A stretch of 64,000 nucleotides of DNA, taken from JACCZX01 sp963791315 (GTDB taxonomy: Bacteria > Pseudomonadota > Gammaproteobacteria > Burkholderiales > Burkholderiaceae_F). Under the pieces are notes generated by a model. It did not search any database and was not told the DNA's origin. It saw only the letters and a program-made list of their open reading frames with translations. Where the stretch lies: the NCBI GenBank assembly GCA_963791315.1, contig CAWBRQ010000007.1:682001-746000 (forward strand), written 5' to 3'. Position numbers and translations under genes: made by a program. Shown piece after piece: positions 29,180 through 40,492 of this stretch (position 1 is the first letter of the stretch; every line of letters starts with the position of its first letter).

Positions 29180-30527
29180 GTGACCCCCTTTGCCCTGTCC
29201 GACCAGCGCCTGCGCGAACTTGCGCTTGACGCCATCGCGCACGCGCGATCGCTGGGCGCGAGCGACGCTTCGTGCGAAGTCAGCGAATCGACCGGGTTGT
29301 CGGTGTCAGTGCGCAAGAAGAAGGTCGAAACAATCGAGCGCACGCGCGACAAAGGCCTCGGCATCACCGTGTACATCGGCAAGCGGCGCGGCAACGCGTC
29401 GACCTCCGACTTTGCTCGCCCGGCACTTCAGCAGGCGGTTGAAGCTGCTCATAACATCGCTCGCTTTACGGCCGACGATGACGCCGCCGGCCTGCCGGAC
29501 GCCGATACGTTGCAACGTTCTCCGCGCGATCTCGATCTGTTCCACCCATGGTCGATCGACACCGCTGAAGCGATCAAGCTCGCTCAGCGTTGTGAAGCCG
29601 CGGCATTTGCGGTCAGCCCGCAGATCGTGAACTCCGAAGGTGCCAACGTTTACACATCGTCGGGCCACTTCGTGCTCGCGAACACGCAGCAATTTGTCGG
29701 CGGTTATTCGTATTCACGGCACTCGATCTCGGTTGCGCCGATTGCGCGCGATCAGAATGGCATGCAGCGCGACGATTGGTATTCATCGTCACGCATTGCC
29801 GACGAGCTCGCGTCGCCCGAGTCGGTCGGTGACTACGCAGCGCGCCGGGCGCTGGCGCGACTGTCGGCTCGGCAGTTGAAGACACGACAGTGCCCGGTAC
29901 TGTTCGAGGCACCGCTTGCGTGTGGCCTGCTTGGCAATTTTGTACAGGCTGCAAGCGGGGGTGCGCTGTATCGAAACGCGTCGTTCCTCGTGGATTCGCT
30001 CGGAAAATCGGTTTTTTCGGATCACATCACGCTGCACGAGGACCCGTATCTTACCGCAAGGCCCAGGCTCGAGCCCGTTCGACGAAGAAGGCGTGCGCGG
30101 CATCAAGCGCGATGTGGTCGCGGGCGGAGTGCTGACCGGATACTTTCTATCGAGCTATTCGGCGCGCAAGCTTGGTATGCGGTCAACCGGCAACTCGGGC
30201 GGCTCGTACAACTTTGAAATTCGGTCGAGTGCGACGCGGCGCAACGACGATCTGGCAGGAATGGTGCGGCGTCTGGGCACGGGCTTGCTGGTCACTGATC
30301 TGATCGGCCAAGGCGTCAACTACGTCAGCGGCGATTATTCGCGCGGCGCGAGCGGCTTTTGGGTCGAAGGCGGCGAGATTCGCTACCCGGTCGAGGAAAT
30401 CACGGTGGCGGGCAATCTGCGCAACATGTTTCGCAACATCGTGGCCGTAGGCAACGATCAGGTTGTCCGCGGCAGCAAGATAAGCGGCTCGTTGCTGATC
30501 GACGGCATGACTGTCGGCGGCTCGTAG
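29180..30527 (+). CDS. pmbA: Metalloprotease-related protein PmbA/TldE, one frame change
   Basis: About 449 residues when joined. TldE/PmbA acts with TldD in processing peptides such as microcin B17 and in degrading the antitoxin CcdA; PmbA itself lacks the zinc site. The N-terminal part (VRKKKVETIERTRDKGLGITVY) runs in one frame to about 30058, then a one-base change leads to GPGSSPFDEEGVRG and the C-terminal GNLRNMFRNIVAVGND and SLLIDGMTVGG segments. All are in family order and length is normal. The start is the GTG at 29180, 6 bases from the divergent darP start. Confidence 0.9.
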
Positions 30528-30652
30528 AAACACACGAGTGTTGCTGCGCAGGGCGCAGTCGATACAATGCCCGCACTTGGATCGGACGGGCTGCAAAACA
30601 CGACGGCGATCATTCGTATCACGCGAATCGCGCCGCAGCACAGGAGACTCAC

Positions 30653-31736
30653 ATGGAACGTCGCAAGTTTCTTTCACGAGCCGGGGCGGGGGCCGCGATC
30701 GCTGCGGTTGCGGCGCCGGCCGTGGTGCATTCGCAAACGCAGATTCGCTGGCGGTTGGCTTCGAGCTTCCCGAAGTCGCTCGACACGATCTACGGCGCGA
30801 GCGAGGTATTCGGCAAGATGGTGTACCGACGCGACCGGCGGCAAGTTCACGGTTTCGGTTCACCCGGCGGGCGAGCTGGTGCCCGCGTTTGGCGTGGTCG
30901 ACGCGGTGCAGAACGCGACGGTCGAGTGCGCGCACACCGCGCCCTACTATTTTTTCGGCAAGGACGAGGCGTTCGCCTTCGACTGCGCAGTGCCGTTTGG
31001 ACTGAACTCGCGGCAGCAGACCGCGTGGATGTTCGAAGGCAACGGCATGAAGCTGATGCGCGAGTTCTACACGCAGTACAACATCATCAATTTCCCGATG
31101 GGCAATACCGGCGCGCAGATGGGCGGCTGGTATCGCAAGGAGATCAAGTCCCTCGCTGACCTAAAAGGCCTGAAGATGCGCATCGGCGGATTCGGCGGCA
31201 CGGTGCTGGCGCGCATCGGTGGCGTCCCGCAGAACATTCCGGCCGGCGAGATTTATCCGGCACTCGAGAAGGGCACGATCGATGCGGTCGAGTGGGTCGG
31301 GCCTTACGACGACGAGAAACTCGGTTTCAACAAGGTAGCGCCGAACTATTACTACCCCGGCTGGTGGGAAGGCGGACCGCAGTTGAGTCTGTTCATCAAC
31401 AACAAGGCGTGGGAGGCCTTGCCGGCCGACTACAAGGCGATCGTCAATGCTGCCGCATCGCACGCGCACGTCGTTATGCAGGCACGCTATGACGCGAAGA
31501 ACCCGGACGCGCTAAAGAGGCTGGTGGCCGGCGGCACCAAGCTGCGTCCGATGCCGAAGGCGATCATGGAGGCTGCGTTCAAGGAAGCGCAAGCACTCTA
31601 CTCAGAATTGTCGGAGAAGAACGCAAACTGGAAGAAGATTTACCCCGACTGGTCGAAGTTCCGCGCCGAGCAAGTGCTGTGGTTTCGCGTAACCGAGCGC
31701 GAGTTCGACAGCTTCATGGCTGCGCAGAAACTGTAG
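30653..31736 (+). CDS. TRAP transporter substrate-binding protein (DctP, TakP-like), one frame change
   Basis: About 360 residues. The N terminus MERRKFLSRAGAGAA looks like a twin-arginine signal, usual in this group. A one-base insertion near 30823 separates the start from the rest, which reads DATGGKFTVSVHPAGELVP. Segments such as GLKMRIGGFGG and GTIDAVEWVGPYDD match the TakP branch, whose members bind 2-oxo acids. The ribosome site AGGAGA is 8 bases before the ATG. The matching permease genes dctQ and dctM lie downstream on the opposite strand and converge on it; a strong hairpin terminator separates them. Confidence 0.85.
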
Positions 31737-31797
31737 GGCGAACAAGCCGCGCAGGGCGCCCATTTATCGCGGTTACTTTTTGTTCTCACGCAAAGAC

Positions 31798-31829
31798 CGG
31801 AGGATCGCTTCATTGGGATCCTCCGTTTT
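31798..31829 (+). terminator. Rho-independent terminator after dctP
   Basis: CGGAGGATC, a 10-base loop, GATCCTCCG, then TTTTAT. The stem is a perfect 9 base pairs followed by a T-rich tract, 61 bases after the dctP stop. It ends at the stop of the convergent dctM gene. Confidence 0.85.
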
Positions 31830-33530
31830 ATCTTTGTCCGCATCCGGCGCCGGAGCTCGGCGCATCGAAGCCGCTGGCGGGATCGATCGGTGCCGACTCC
31901 GACGCGGGCAACTCGATTTTCACCTTGTCCAGATCGACCGGTCCCTGATTGTCGAGTGTCATCGTGACCATGCCGGGAAATGCGATCACCAGCGCGATCA
32001 TCACGATCTGAATTCCGACGAACGGAATCGCGCCCCAGTAGATCTGCCCGGTGGTTACCGGCGCCATCGTCTTCGCAGTGACCTTGTCGATGTAGTCGTG
32101 CATCGGCGCCACGCTGCGCAGATAGAACAGCGCGAAGCCGAACGGTGGGTGCATGAACGATGTCTGCATGTTCACCGCCAGCAGGACGCCGAACCAGATC
32201 AGGTTGATGTCGAGCTTTTGCCGCGACTGGCGCCAGCAGCGGAACGATGATGAATGCGAGCTCGAAGAAATCGAGAAAGAAGGCGAGAAAGAACACCAGA
32301 ATGTTGACGACGATCAGAAAGCCGATCTGTCCGCCAGGCAGATCGGTCAGCAGATGCTCGACCCACTTGTCGCCGTCGACCGTTGAAAGGCAAGGTTGAA
32401 GATCGTGCGCGCCGATCAGGATGAACAGCACGAAGGTCGACAGCTTGGCCGTCGAGTCCATCGCCTGCTTCAGCAGCGACCATGATCAGTCGCCCGCGCG
32501 CGAGCGCCATGATCAGCGCACCCACCGCGCCCATCGCGCCGCCTTCGGTCGGCGTGGCGATGCCGAGGAAGATGGTTCCGAGCACCAGGAAGATCAGCGC
32601 CAGCGGCGGAATCAGCACGAAGGTGACGCGCTCGGCGATGCCGCGACAGCAGATTCAAATGCAGCAAGCCGGTTGTGCCAGCGACAGCACGAACGCGATC
32701 CCCACGCTCGCCATCATCGACAGGATCACCAACTCCTCGGGCCGCGTCCGGATACGCGCGCCGTACCAAGTGCTCGAACGCGATAGCTCGATCGCGATCG
32801 AAATCAGCACCAGCACGCCGAGCGAGCGCAGGCCGCTGCGCCGTCCGGCTTCGCGAGAACGTGCGCGCCGACGGTGGCAGCGCCGGCGACACGCTGTGGG
32901 CGGAAAACCGCGATCACGGCGACGTAAGCGGCAGTAAAGTCCGGTCAGAACGAAGCCGGGAATGAACGCGCCGCGATACATGTCGCCGACGCTGCGTCCC
33001 AGCTGATCGGCCATGACGATCAGCACCAGCGATGGCGGAATGATTTGCGCCAGCGTGCCCGACGCCGCGATCACGCCGCTGGCGACAGGCGCCGGTCGTA
33101 GCCGTAGCGCAGCATGATCGGCAGCGAGATCAGACCCATCGATATCACCGAGGCCGCCACGACGCCGGTCGTTGCCGCCAGCAGCGCGCCGACGAAGATC
33201 ACGGCGAATGCGAGCCCGCCGCGCACCGGACCGAACACCTGACCGATCGTGTCGAGCAGGTCCTCGGCCATGCCGCTGCGCTCGAGTATCAGGCCCATGA
33301 ACGTGAAGAACGGAATCGCGAGCAGCGTGTCGTTGCTGCATGACGCCCCGCAGACGATCCGGCATGGCCTGGAACAGCGATGGCGGCAGCAATCCCAGTT
33401 CGATGCCGAGCAGACCGAAGACCATGCCGCACGCGGCGAGCGAAAACGCGACCGGATAGCCGATCAGCAGACAGAACACCAGGCCGCCGAACATCAGCGG
33501 CGCCATGTGTTGCGTCAGGAACGCGTCATT
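31828..33530 (-). pseudogene. TRAP transporter large permease DctM, frame-disrupted
   Basis: Read across frames, a 12-helix DctM permease: near the start MAPLMFGGLVFCLLIGYP, then GLILERSGMAEDLLDTIGQ, LAATTGVVAASVISMGLI, the loop SGTLAQIIPPSLVLIVMADQ, an insert, GTIFLGIATPTEGGAMGAVG, and the FFLDFFELAFIIVPLL and GIQIVMIALVIAFPGMV segments. At least seven frame changes (about 33525, 33345, 33090, 32925, 32650, 32475, 32225) interrupt it. The large loop and length (about 565 codons) fit the mannitol/chloroaromatic branch of TRAP permeases. The start probably overlaps the dctQ stop as ATGA at 33530. Confidence 0.75.
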
Positions 33531-34112
33531 TGCTCGCCGCCGCGGCTTCGGCAGGATGTTTCGGCCAGTTCCTCCTCGCCGTCTTGCTGCGCTTGGTGAG
33601 CGCCGGATCTTCGATCAAGCCGCGCAGATACGCGATGCGCTTGATCAGCTCCGAGATGCCCTGCAGCCACCAGCAGGGAGAAGCCGATCGGAACCAGCAG
33701 TCGCTGGCCAGCGGATCAGGCCCCCGGCGTTGGTGGACATTTCACCGCGCTTGAAGACCTGCATGAAGACCGGCCACGACAGGTAAAGGATCAGCAGGGA
33801 CACAGGCAGCAGAAAGAACAACGTGCCCAGCACGTCGATCCAGGTCTGCGTGCGCTTGCTCAGGCGGCGCGTGAGACGTCGATCCGCACATGCTCGTTGC
33901 TGCTGCAGCGTGTACGGGGCGCAGAACAGGAAAATGGCCGAGAACAGGTACCACTGCAGTTCGAGCCAGGAGTTCGAGCGATGTTCGAAGGTAACGGATG
34001 ACCGCGTTGCCGGCGCTGATCAGGGTGACGACCAAGATCAGCCACATCACGACGCGGAAGATGCGACGGTTGACTTCGTCGATGGCGCGCGACAGGCGAG
34101 CAGTGCGGACAT
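33527..34112 (-). pseudogene. TRAP transporter small permease DctQ, frame-disrupted
   Basis: About 195 codons. From the ATG at 34112 the frame is lost almost at once, then resumes as VVMWLILVVTLISAGNAVIRY, a typical first DctQ helix. Later pieces in other frames include the WLDVLGTLFFLLPVSL-like third helix region and the GGLIRWPA segment near the end. At least four frame changes are needed. DctQ forms the small membrane subunit of a TRAP transporter with DctM, whose gene follows with an ATGA overlap. Confidence 0.7.
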
Positions 34113-34170
34113 GTCGAGTTCCGCGCGACAGGAAACCAGCCGTCAGCCTTCCAGCAAGGCCGGGGCGATT

Positions 34171-35621
34171 CTATCTGCGAAATCCGCGCAGCTCTAGGGT
34201 CGCCAGCGACGCGTGTGCGCCAGCTTGCGACGCGCTCGCGTGCACCCGTTGCGGCGCGGTCCCGCCGCGATGGTCGCGCGCCGCAACCGAGCCGTCGAGC
34301 TGATCAGCGCGGCGAATACGTCTTCGCCGACTGGCGGGACAACGTCTGCAGTTCGGTGAGTGAAAGTTGGTCAGCCAACGCCACGCGCGGTGCCGCCGTC
34401 ACCGCACGCGCCACCGCCTCATGGGCTTCCCGGAACGGCATGCCACTGCGCACCAGGTGGTCGGCCAGGTCGGTCGCGGTCGAGTGGCCTTCGGCCGCCG
34501 CGCGCCGCATCGCGCCGGCATCGACCTCGACGCCCGGCACCATCTCGATAAAGGCGCGCAGCGTGTCGATCACGGTATCGACCGTGTCGAACAGTGGCTC
34601 TTTGTCTTCCTGGTTGTCCTTGTTGTAGGCAAGCGGCTGGCCCTTCATCAGCGTCAGCAGCGCCACTAGGTGGCCGATAACGCGCCCGCTCTTGCCGCGC
34701 GCGAGTTCCGGAACGTCCGGATTCTTCTTCTGCGGCATGATCGACGAGCCGGTGGTGAAGCGGTCGGGCAGCCGAACGAAGCCATAGCGCGGGCTCATCC
34801 AGAGCACCAGTTCCTCGGCGAGCCGCGAGACGTGCACCATTATCAGCGCGGCGGCCGCCGCGAACTCGATCGCGAAGTCGCGATCGCTGACCGCGTCCAG
34901 CGAATTCTCGGCGATGCGCCTCGAAGCCGAGCTGCTGCGCCACGTATGCGCGATCGATCGGATAGGTCGTGCCGGCCAGCGCAGCTGCGCCGAGCGGCAG
35001 ACGATTGACGCGCCGGCGCGCGTCGAGCAGCCGCTCGCGGTCGCGCTCGAACATCTCGACATAGGCGAGCAAGTGATGGCCGAAAGTCACCGGCTGCGCC
35101 ACCTGCAGGTGGGTGAAGCCCGGCATCACGGTGTCCGCATGGCGCGTCGGCCTGCTCGACCAGGGCACTTCTGCAGCCACGCGATGCAGCGCGACGATGC
35201 GATCGATTTCGCCGCGCAGCCACAGGCGCAGGTCGGTCGCCACCTGGTCGTTGCGCGAGCGGCCGGTATGCAGCCGCTTGCCGGCGTCGCCGACGAGATC
35301 GGTCAGCCGCTTCTCGATATTCAGATGCACGTCCTCGAGTTCGAGCTGCCAGTCGAACTCGCCACGCTCGATCTCGTCGCGGATCTGCGTCAGCCCACGC
35401 TCGATCGCTGCGAGATCATCCGCGCTGATGATCTTCGCGCGGGCCAGCATCGCGGCGTGTGCGAGCGATCCTTCGATGTCCGCGAATGCCAGTCGCTGAT
35501 CGAAGCTCACCGACGCGGTGTAGCGCAACACGAAATCGGCCACCGGTTCGTCGAAACGGCCGGACCACGCGCTGCTTTTCGAGGCTAGAGGATCGGATGG
35601 TTTCGCGGGGTGCTCTGACAT
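34171..35621 (-). CDS. argH: Argininosuccinate lyase, frame-disrupted
   Basis: Splits argininosuccinate into arginine and fumarate in the last step of arginine synthesis. From the ATG at 35621 one frame carries SSAWSGRFDEPVADFVLRY, the LEDVHLNIEKRLTDLVG and HTGRSRNDQVATDLRLW active-site segments; after a change near 34915 another frame carries the fumarase-superfamily signature GSSIMPQKKNPD and the rest, and a third frame ends at 34171. Short compensating changes lie near 35150-35175 and the last break near 34325. All catalytic segments are present and the length (about 480 codons) is normal, so errors are likelier than decay. Confidence 0.9.
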
Positions 35622-35701
35622 AATCGTTTCGAGGGGAGGGCGGCTGTGCCTCGAACAGAGGACCACCATCGCGTCTGTGAGCGGTCGCCGATTATAGGTT
35701 T

Positions 35702-36769
35702 GTGAAGCCGTCGCCACCTGCGATCAAGGGACCGCTGGCCCGCGCACGAGACCGCGGTGCCGACACCGCGCCGGGTCATCCCGGACGGCTGCAACATGGG
35801 GGTGCTGATGCGGGTCATCGGCATCGTGGTCGCCATTGTCGCTGACCGCGGCCGTCGCGCGACGCCGCGACCCCGGCCGATGCGGTCGGCGGGTTTCTGC
35901 AGATCACGTCGCTCGCGGCCCCGGCGACGCTGACGACACTGATGCTCTGGTGCGCCGAGCGGCGTGGACTGCCGCCGCTGGATGCACCGTTGCAGCGCGG
36001 CGGTCGCCTGGTCGACCGCGGCGCTCGTCGCCTACGTCTTCACGCTGGTGCTGCGGGTCGACGCCGGACCAGTGGATGCCGCTTGGCGCACGCGCTTGCC
36101 GGCGGCGCGTTCGGCGCGGGCGTGCAGCACTACTACGAACTGCGCGAGCGCGCGTTTTCGCCGGCGGTGGCCGAAGCGAAGTACCAGGCGCTGCAGTCGC
36201 GGATCCGTCCGCACTTTCTCTTCAACAGTCTGAACGCGGTACTCGCGATCATCCGTACGGAGCCGCCAAGGCCGAACGCATGCTCGAATCTATCGCCGAA
36301 TTGTTCCGCGCCGTGATGGCCGATACGCGCAAGCTGGTGCCGCTGGCGCAGGAGATCGAGCTGTGCCGCAACTATGTGGAGATCGAACAAACCCGGCTCG
36401 GGAATAGGCTGGCCGTTGACTGGCAAATCGGGGCATACCACCCCCGGGCAAAAGTGCCACAGTTACTTCTGCAGCCGGTGATCGAAAACGCGATTCGTTA
36501 CGGCGCGGAAAAGCTGTCGGGCCGTGCCGATATCGTCGTTCGAGTACGACAGCATGGCTTCACGCTGGAGATGTTCGTCAGCAACCCGATTGCCCCGCGA
36601 GCGCCCGGAGCGCGAAGGCAATCAGATCGGACTGGCCAACATTCGCGGACGGCTGGCACTGATTTATGACCTCGAAGCGAAAGTCGAAACGCAAGTCAGG
36701 CGCAACCGCTTCGAATTGACGATGACCTTGCCGGTCGAGAAAGCGCGCCTGAAGGGCAAGTCATGCTGA
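35702..36769 (+). pseudogene. algZ: AlgZ/LytS-type sensor histidine kinase, frame-disrupted
   Basis: Pieces across frames form an AlgZ/FimS-like sensor: an N-terminal PDGCNMGVLMRV segment, four membrane helices (about 35790-36110), then a His_kinase domain with phospho-acceptor segment SRIRPHFLFNSLNAVLAIIR, LCRNYVEIEQTRLGNRL, N-box LLQPVIENAIRYG and, after a change near 36600, the G-box-like GLANIRGRLALIYD. Breaks lie near 35845, 36000, 36110, 36260 and 36600. The GTG at 35702 is a guess at the start. Its stop overlaps the start of the algR gene by 7 bases, so the two are coupled, as in pseudomonads. Confidence 0.75.
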
Positions 36770-37537
36770 ACGTGATGATCGTCGACGATGAACCGCCAGC
36801 GCGCGCGCGCCTGGGACAGGTGCTGCGCGACTGTTCCGAGCAGGTTTCGCTGCAGCTCGTCGGCGAAGCGGGCGGCGGCATTCGCGGACTCGAGGAAGTC
36901 GACCGGCTGAATCCCGACGTCGTGCTGCTGGACGTGCACATGCCGGACATGAACGGCATCGAGGTCGCCCGCCATCTCGCCCAGCGCAGCAATCCTCCGG
37001 CAGTGATCTTCGTCACCGCGTACGACGAGCATGCGCTCGAGGCCTTCGAGGTGCGTGCGCTCGATTACCTGATGAAGCCGGTGCGGGCGGAACGGCTCGT
37101 TGCGGCGCTTGCGCGCGCCGAGCGCTTCCGCACGCACGAGCCGCGCATCGAGGATCTCGCGAAGACCATCGGTTCGGTGCGCTCGCACGTCACGGTGTCG
37201 GAGCGCGGACGCATGATCCTGGTGCCGGTCGACGACATCGTCTACCTGCGCGCCGAGTTGAAGTACGTGACGATTCGAGACATGCGACCCGCGAACATCT
37301 GACCGAGGAATCGCTCACGTCGCTCGAAGCGAATTTGGCGAGCGCTTCGTGCGCATCCATCGCAATGCGCTGGTCGCACGCAAGTCGATCCTCGGATTCC
37401 AGCGCGTGCGCGGCAGCGTCGACGACGACGGCGAGTCCTCCGAGGGCCACTGGGAAGTGCTGCTGAAGGACGTGCCCGAGCGCCTGCCGATCAGCCGCAG
37501 GCAGTGGCCCACCGTGAAGGCGGCAGCCAAGAACTGA
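36763..37537 (+). CDS. algR: AlgR/LytTR response regulator, frame-disrupted near the C terminus
   Basis: Residues 1-120 are a receiver domain with acidic pocket DDE at 8-10, phospho-acceptor D57 in LLDVHMP, and Lys in LMKPV. A LytTR DNA-binding domain follows: RGRMILVPVDDIVYLRAELKY in the first frame, then after changes near 37280 and 37345 the segments EHLTEESLTSLE and FVRIHRNALVARKSI and a C-terminal basic tail. Partner of the AlgZ-like kinase just upstream. Position between argH and hemC is the same as in Pseudomonas. Predicted targets are not visible. Confidence 0.85.
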
Positions 37538-37598
37538 GCAGCAGCGCACTGTTAGACTGGCTGCACCCTGTTTTACCCATCCCACGGAGTATGGTTCG

Positions 37599-38520
37599 AT
37601 GAACCCGCCGGCTCGCGTCGTCATCGCGACGCGCAAAAGCCCGCTGGCGTTATGGCAGGCCGAGCACGTGCGGGCGCTGTTGTCGAACGCGTATTCCGGC
37701 ATCCACGTCGAGCTGCTCGGCATGACGACGATGGGCGATCGCATCCTCGATCGTCCACTTTCGCAGGAAGGTGGCAAAGGACTGTTCGTCAAGGAACTGG
37801 AGCTCGCCTTGCTTGACGGGCGTGCACACCTTGCTGTGCATTCGCTGAAAGACGTTCCGATGCATCTCGATGTCGAGTTCGCACTCGGCGCAGTCCTGGC
37901 GCGTGAAGACCCACGCGACTGCGTGGTGTCCAACCGTTATGCCACGCTTGAAGACATGCCCGCCGGCACACGCATCGGAACCTCGAGCTTGCGGCGGGAG
38001 TTGATGCTGCGTGCACGCTTTCCGCAGCTGGTCATCGGTTCGATTCGCGGCAATGTGGGCACTCGGCTGGCCAAGCTCGACAACGACGAGTTCGACGCCC
38101 TGGTGCTGGCAGCGGTGGGTCTGAAGCGCCTCGGGTTCGCTGCGCGCATTCGACAGATTATCTCGACCGCAAGTGTCGCTGCCTGCGCCCGGACAGGGTG
38201 CGCTCGGAATAGAAATCAAGAGCTCGGACGTGGAGACTGCGACACTGCTCTCTCAGTTCGACGATGCCGCGACGCGCGCCGCCACTTCCGCCGAGCGCGG
38301 GGTTTCGCGCGGCCTCGGTGGCAGTTGCCAGGTGCCATTGGCCGCCTACGCGGAAGTCGAAGGCGACGCATTGCGGTTGCGCGCGTTGGTGGGTAACGCC
38401 AAGACCGGCACCTACGTCGAGGCCGAAGCACACGGCCCCATGGCTGATCCGGAAGCGCTCGCGTCGCGCGTGGTCGAGCAGTTGACCGCGCTCGGTGCGT
38501 TGCGGCTGCTGGCTGCTTAG
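37599..38520 (+). CDS. hemC: Hydroxymethylbilane synthase (porphobilinogen deaminase), one frame change
   Basis: Joins four porphobilinogen molecules into hydroxymethylbilane in haem and sirohaem synthesis. Segments in family order: IATRKSPLALWQAEHV, GGKGLFVKELE, HSLKDVP, RIGTSSLRR, IRGNVGTRL, VLAAVGLKRLG, and after a frame change near 38168 LPAPGQGALGIE and the LGGSCQVPLAAYA segment, whose Cys carries the dipyrromethane cofactor. Length about 307 codons is normal. The ATG at 37599 has an upstream GGAG site. hemD follows after 15 bases. Confidence 0.95.
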
Positions 38521-38535
38521 TCAGTCGGCTGCTGG

Positions 38536-39316
38536 ATGCTGGTGATCGTCACGCGTCCGGCGAGTGCCGGGCAACGTCTATTCGAGCGCCTTCTCGGGCA
38601 GGGTTACCGCGCCTGGTGGTGGCCGGTGTTCGACATCGGCCCGGCGCCGGATGTGCGAACATGCGCGCTCCACACTGGCCAGACTGGCCGACTACGACCT
38701 CGCGATCTTCGTCAGCCCTAATGCCGTGCGAGCAGCGGCGCCGCTATTAGGCGTCGCGTGGCCGTCGGGCACGATGATCGGTGCAGTTGGCGCGTCCACC
38801 CGCGCTGCGGTTGAAGCCGAACTAAAGCCCGCTTCTGGCCTCGTGGTGTCCACGCAAGATGAAGATCAACAATCAGGCTCGGAAGCGTTCTGGCACGCGT
38901 GGCTGGCGCGTAAGCAGCGTGTACAGCAGGTGCTTCTAGTGCGGGCCGAAGATGGTCGGACCTGGCTCGCCGAGCGGTTTGAAGAGCAGGGTGCGCGAGT
39001 GAATGCCGTTGCGGTGTATTCGCGCCGCCTGCGCCAGCCGTCCGCTGACGAGCTGCAGCGGTTGCGCGATTCGGTTGCGGTGGACGAACGGCCGGTCGTC
39101 GTTTTCAGCAGCACCGAGGCGGTCGCAGCGCTTGATCGTCAGGTCGATAAAGCAGCGCAGGCATGGCTGCGAAACGGAGTCGCGATTGCGTGCCATCCGC
39201 GGATTGCCGAGCAGTTGTTGTCAAACGGCTATGCGCGTGTCTTGGACGCGACATTCGACGACGATTCGATCGTTGCCCAGTTAAAATCAATCGGCGTTGA
39301 GCCGCAGGCGCCGTAG
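38536..39316 (+). CDS. hemD: Uroporphyrinogen-III synthase, one frame change
   Basis: Closes hydroxymethylbilane to uroporphyrinogen III. The N terminus MLVIVTRPASAGQRLFERL runs in one frame to about 38655 and then continues in another with DYDLAIFVSPNAVRAAAPLL, VGASTRAAVEAE, the VLLVRAEDGRTWLAERFEEQG segment and the C-terminal IACHPRIAEQLLSNGYARV. The sequence of this family varies widely but these segments are recognisable and the position after hemC is diagnostic. About 260 residues, normal length. Confidence 0.9.
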
Positions 39317-39335
39317 CCTGGCGAGCTTAGAACGC

Positions 39336-39354
39336 CGCTCGCGATACGCGAGCG
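39336..39354 (+). other. Perfect short hairpin between hemD and hemX
   Basis: CGCTCGCG, loop ATA, CGCGAGCG: an 8-base-pair perfect stem 19 bases after the hemD stop. No T tract follows, so it is probably an mRNA stability or attenuating structure rather than a full terminator. Confidence 0.4.
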
Positions 39355-40479
39355 TTGATTCGGCTATTGATTGATCGCCTAACTGGTCTGAACGCCGCCG
39401 TGGCAGACGAACCGCTGCAACCATCGCCCACCTCGGCGGAGAGCTCCAACCTTGCCACGCCGCGTTTCGAAGTGAACCGGCAGGCACTGTCTTGGGTGGC
39501 GATCATCGCGCTGGGCGTGGCGGTGTTCGCGGCTGGTTACTCGTATCGCCAGCTGGGCAACGTCAGGCGTGAATCCGCGCACCGATTAGCCGAGCTTCAG
39601 CAAGCGGTAACGACGGCCAACGACACTGCGAACCGCGCCGATGCCGAAGCGCGCGCAGCTCGCCAGCAGGCCGCCGTTGTCGAAGCGCGTCTGGCGGAGG
39701 AGCAGGGTCAGCGCGAGGCTCTCGAGCAGCTGTATTCGGATCTGTCGCGGGGTCGCGATGATGCGGTGCTGGTGGAAGTCGAACGCCTTATCACAGTGGC
39801 CGCGCAGGAACTGCAATTAAGCGGCAACGTCGCCACTGCGTTGGCGGCGTTGCAGACCGCGGATGTGCGCCTCTCGCGCTCCGACAACGCGCGCTTCGTC
39901 CCGTTGCGTCGTGTCCTGGCGCGCGACATCGAGCGCTTGAAGGCGGCCCCCGCGGTTGACTTCACCGGCATTGCACTCAAACTGGATCAACTCGCATCGT
40001 CGGTCGACACCTGGCCTTTGCTTGCTGCAGTAGCCGCGCCTGCGGTTTCGGCAGCAGCAACTGCGGACTCTCTGGCACCGTCAAGCGAAGGCGGCTGGTG
40101 GCAGCGCCAGTGGCGTGCGCTGCAAAGCGAGCTCGGCGAGTATCGCGATCTGATTCGCATTCGGCGTGTCGATTCGCCCGAGTCGGTATTGCTCGACGCT
40201 CAACAGCAAACATTGGTGCGGCAGCAGTTGCGCTTGCGGCTATTGAACGCTCGACAAGCGCTGCTCACGCGTAACGACCGGCTCTTCCGCGCCGATCTTT
40301 CAGAGGCCCAGGCACTGATCGCACGCTATTTCGATACGCGCTCCCCACCAGCGGCGGCTGCTTTGTCGCTGATCAAACAACTCGCATCGACGGCTCTATC
40401 GGTCGAGGTGCCCACTATCGGCGAAAGCATGACCGCGATTCGTGCGGTGCGGATCACACCGCTTTCGCCGGGTCGCTAG
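39355..40479 (+). CDS. hemX: HemX-like membrane protein (uroporphyrinogen-III C-methyltransferase-like)
   Basis: A protein of up to 374 residues with a single membrane helix near residues 46-62 (WVAIIALGVAVFAAGY), a long coiled-coil rich in Ala, Glu and Arg (about 70-125) and a C-terminal helical domain, the layout of HemX. Despite the old name, HemX proteins lack a methyltransferase site and are thought to organise the haem pathway at the membrane. Start choice is uncertain: the TTG at 39355 or the GTG at 39400; the latter would leave the hairpin outside the gene. The frame is intact, and hemY follows. Confidence 0.85.
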   Translation: MIRLLIDRLTGLNAAVADEPLQPSPTSAESSNLATPRFEVNRQALSWVAIIALGVAVFAAGYSYRQLGNVRRESAHRLAELQQAVTTANDTANRADAEARAARQQAAVVEARLAEEQGQREALEQLYSDLSRGRDDAVLVEVERLITVAAQELQLSGNVATALAALQTADVRLSRSDNARFVPLRRVLARDIERLKAAPAVDFTGIALKLDQLASSVDTWPLLAAVAAPAVSAAATADSLAPSSEGGWWQRQWRALQSELGEYRDLIRIRRVDSPESVLLDAQQQTLVRQQLRLRLLNARQALLTRNDRLFRADLSEAQALIARYFDTRSPPAAAALSLIKQLASTALSVEVPTIGESMTAIRAVRITPLSPGR

Positions 40480-40492
40480 CGCGGGAGCAATT

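Noticed and set aside
31828..34112. The broken dctQM genes as evidence of a decayed transporter
   Set aside because: The breaks are of the same single-base kind as in essential genes nearby, so decay cannot be claimed from this sequence.
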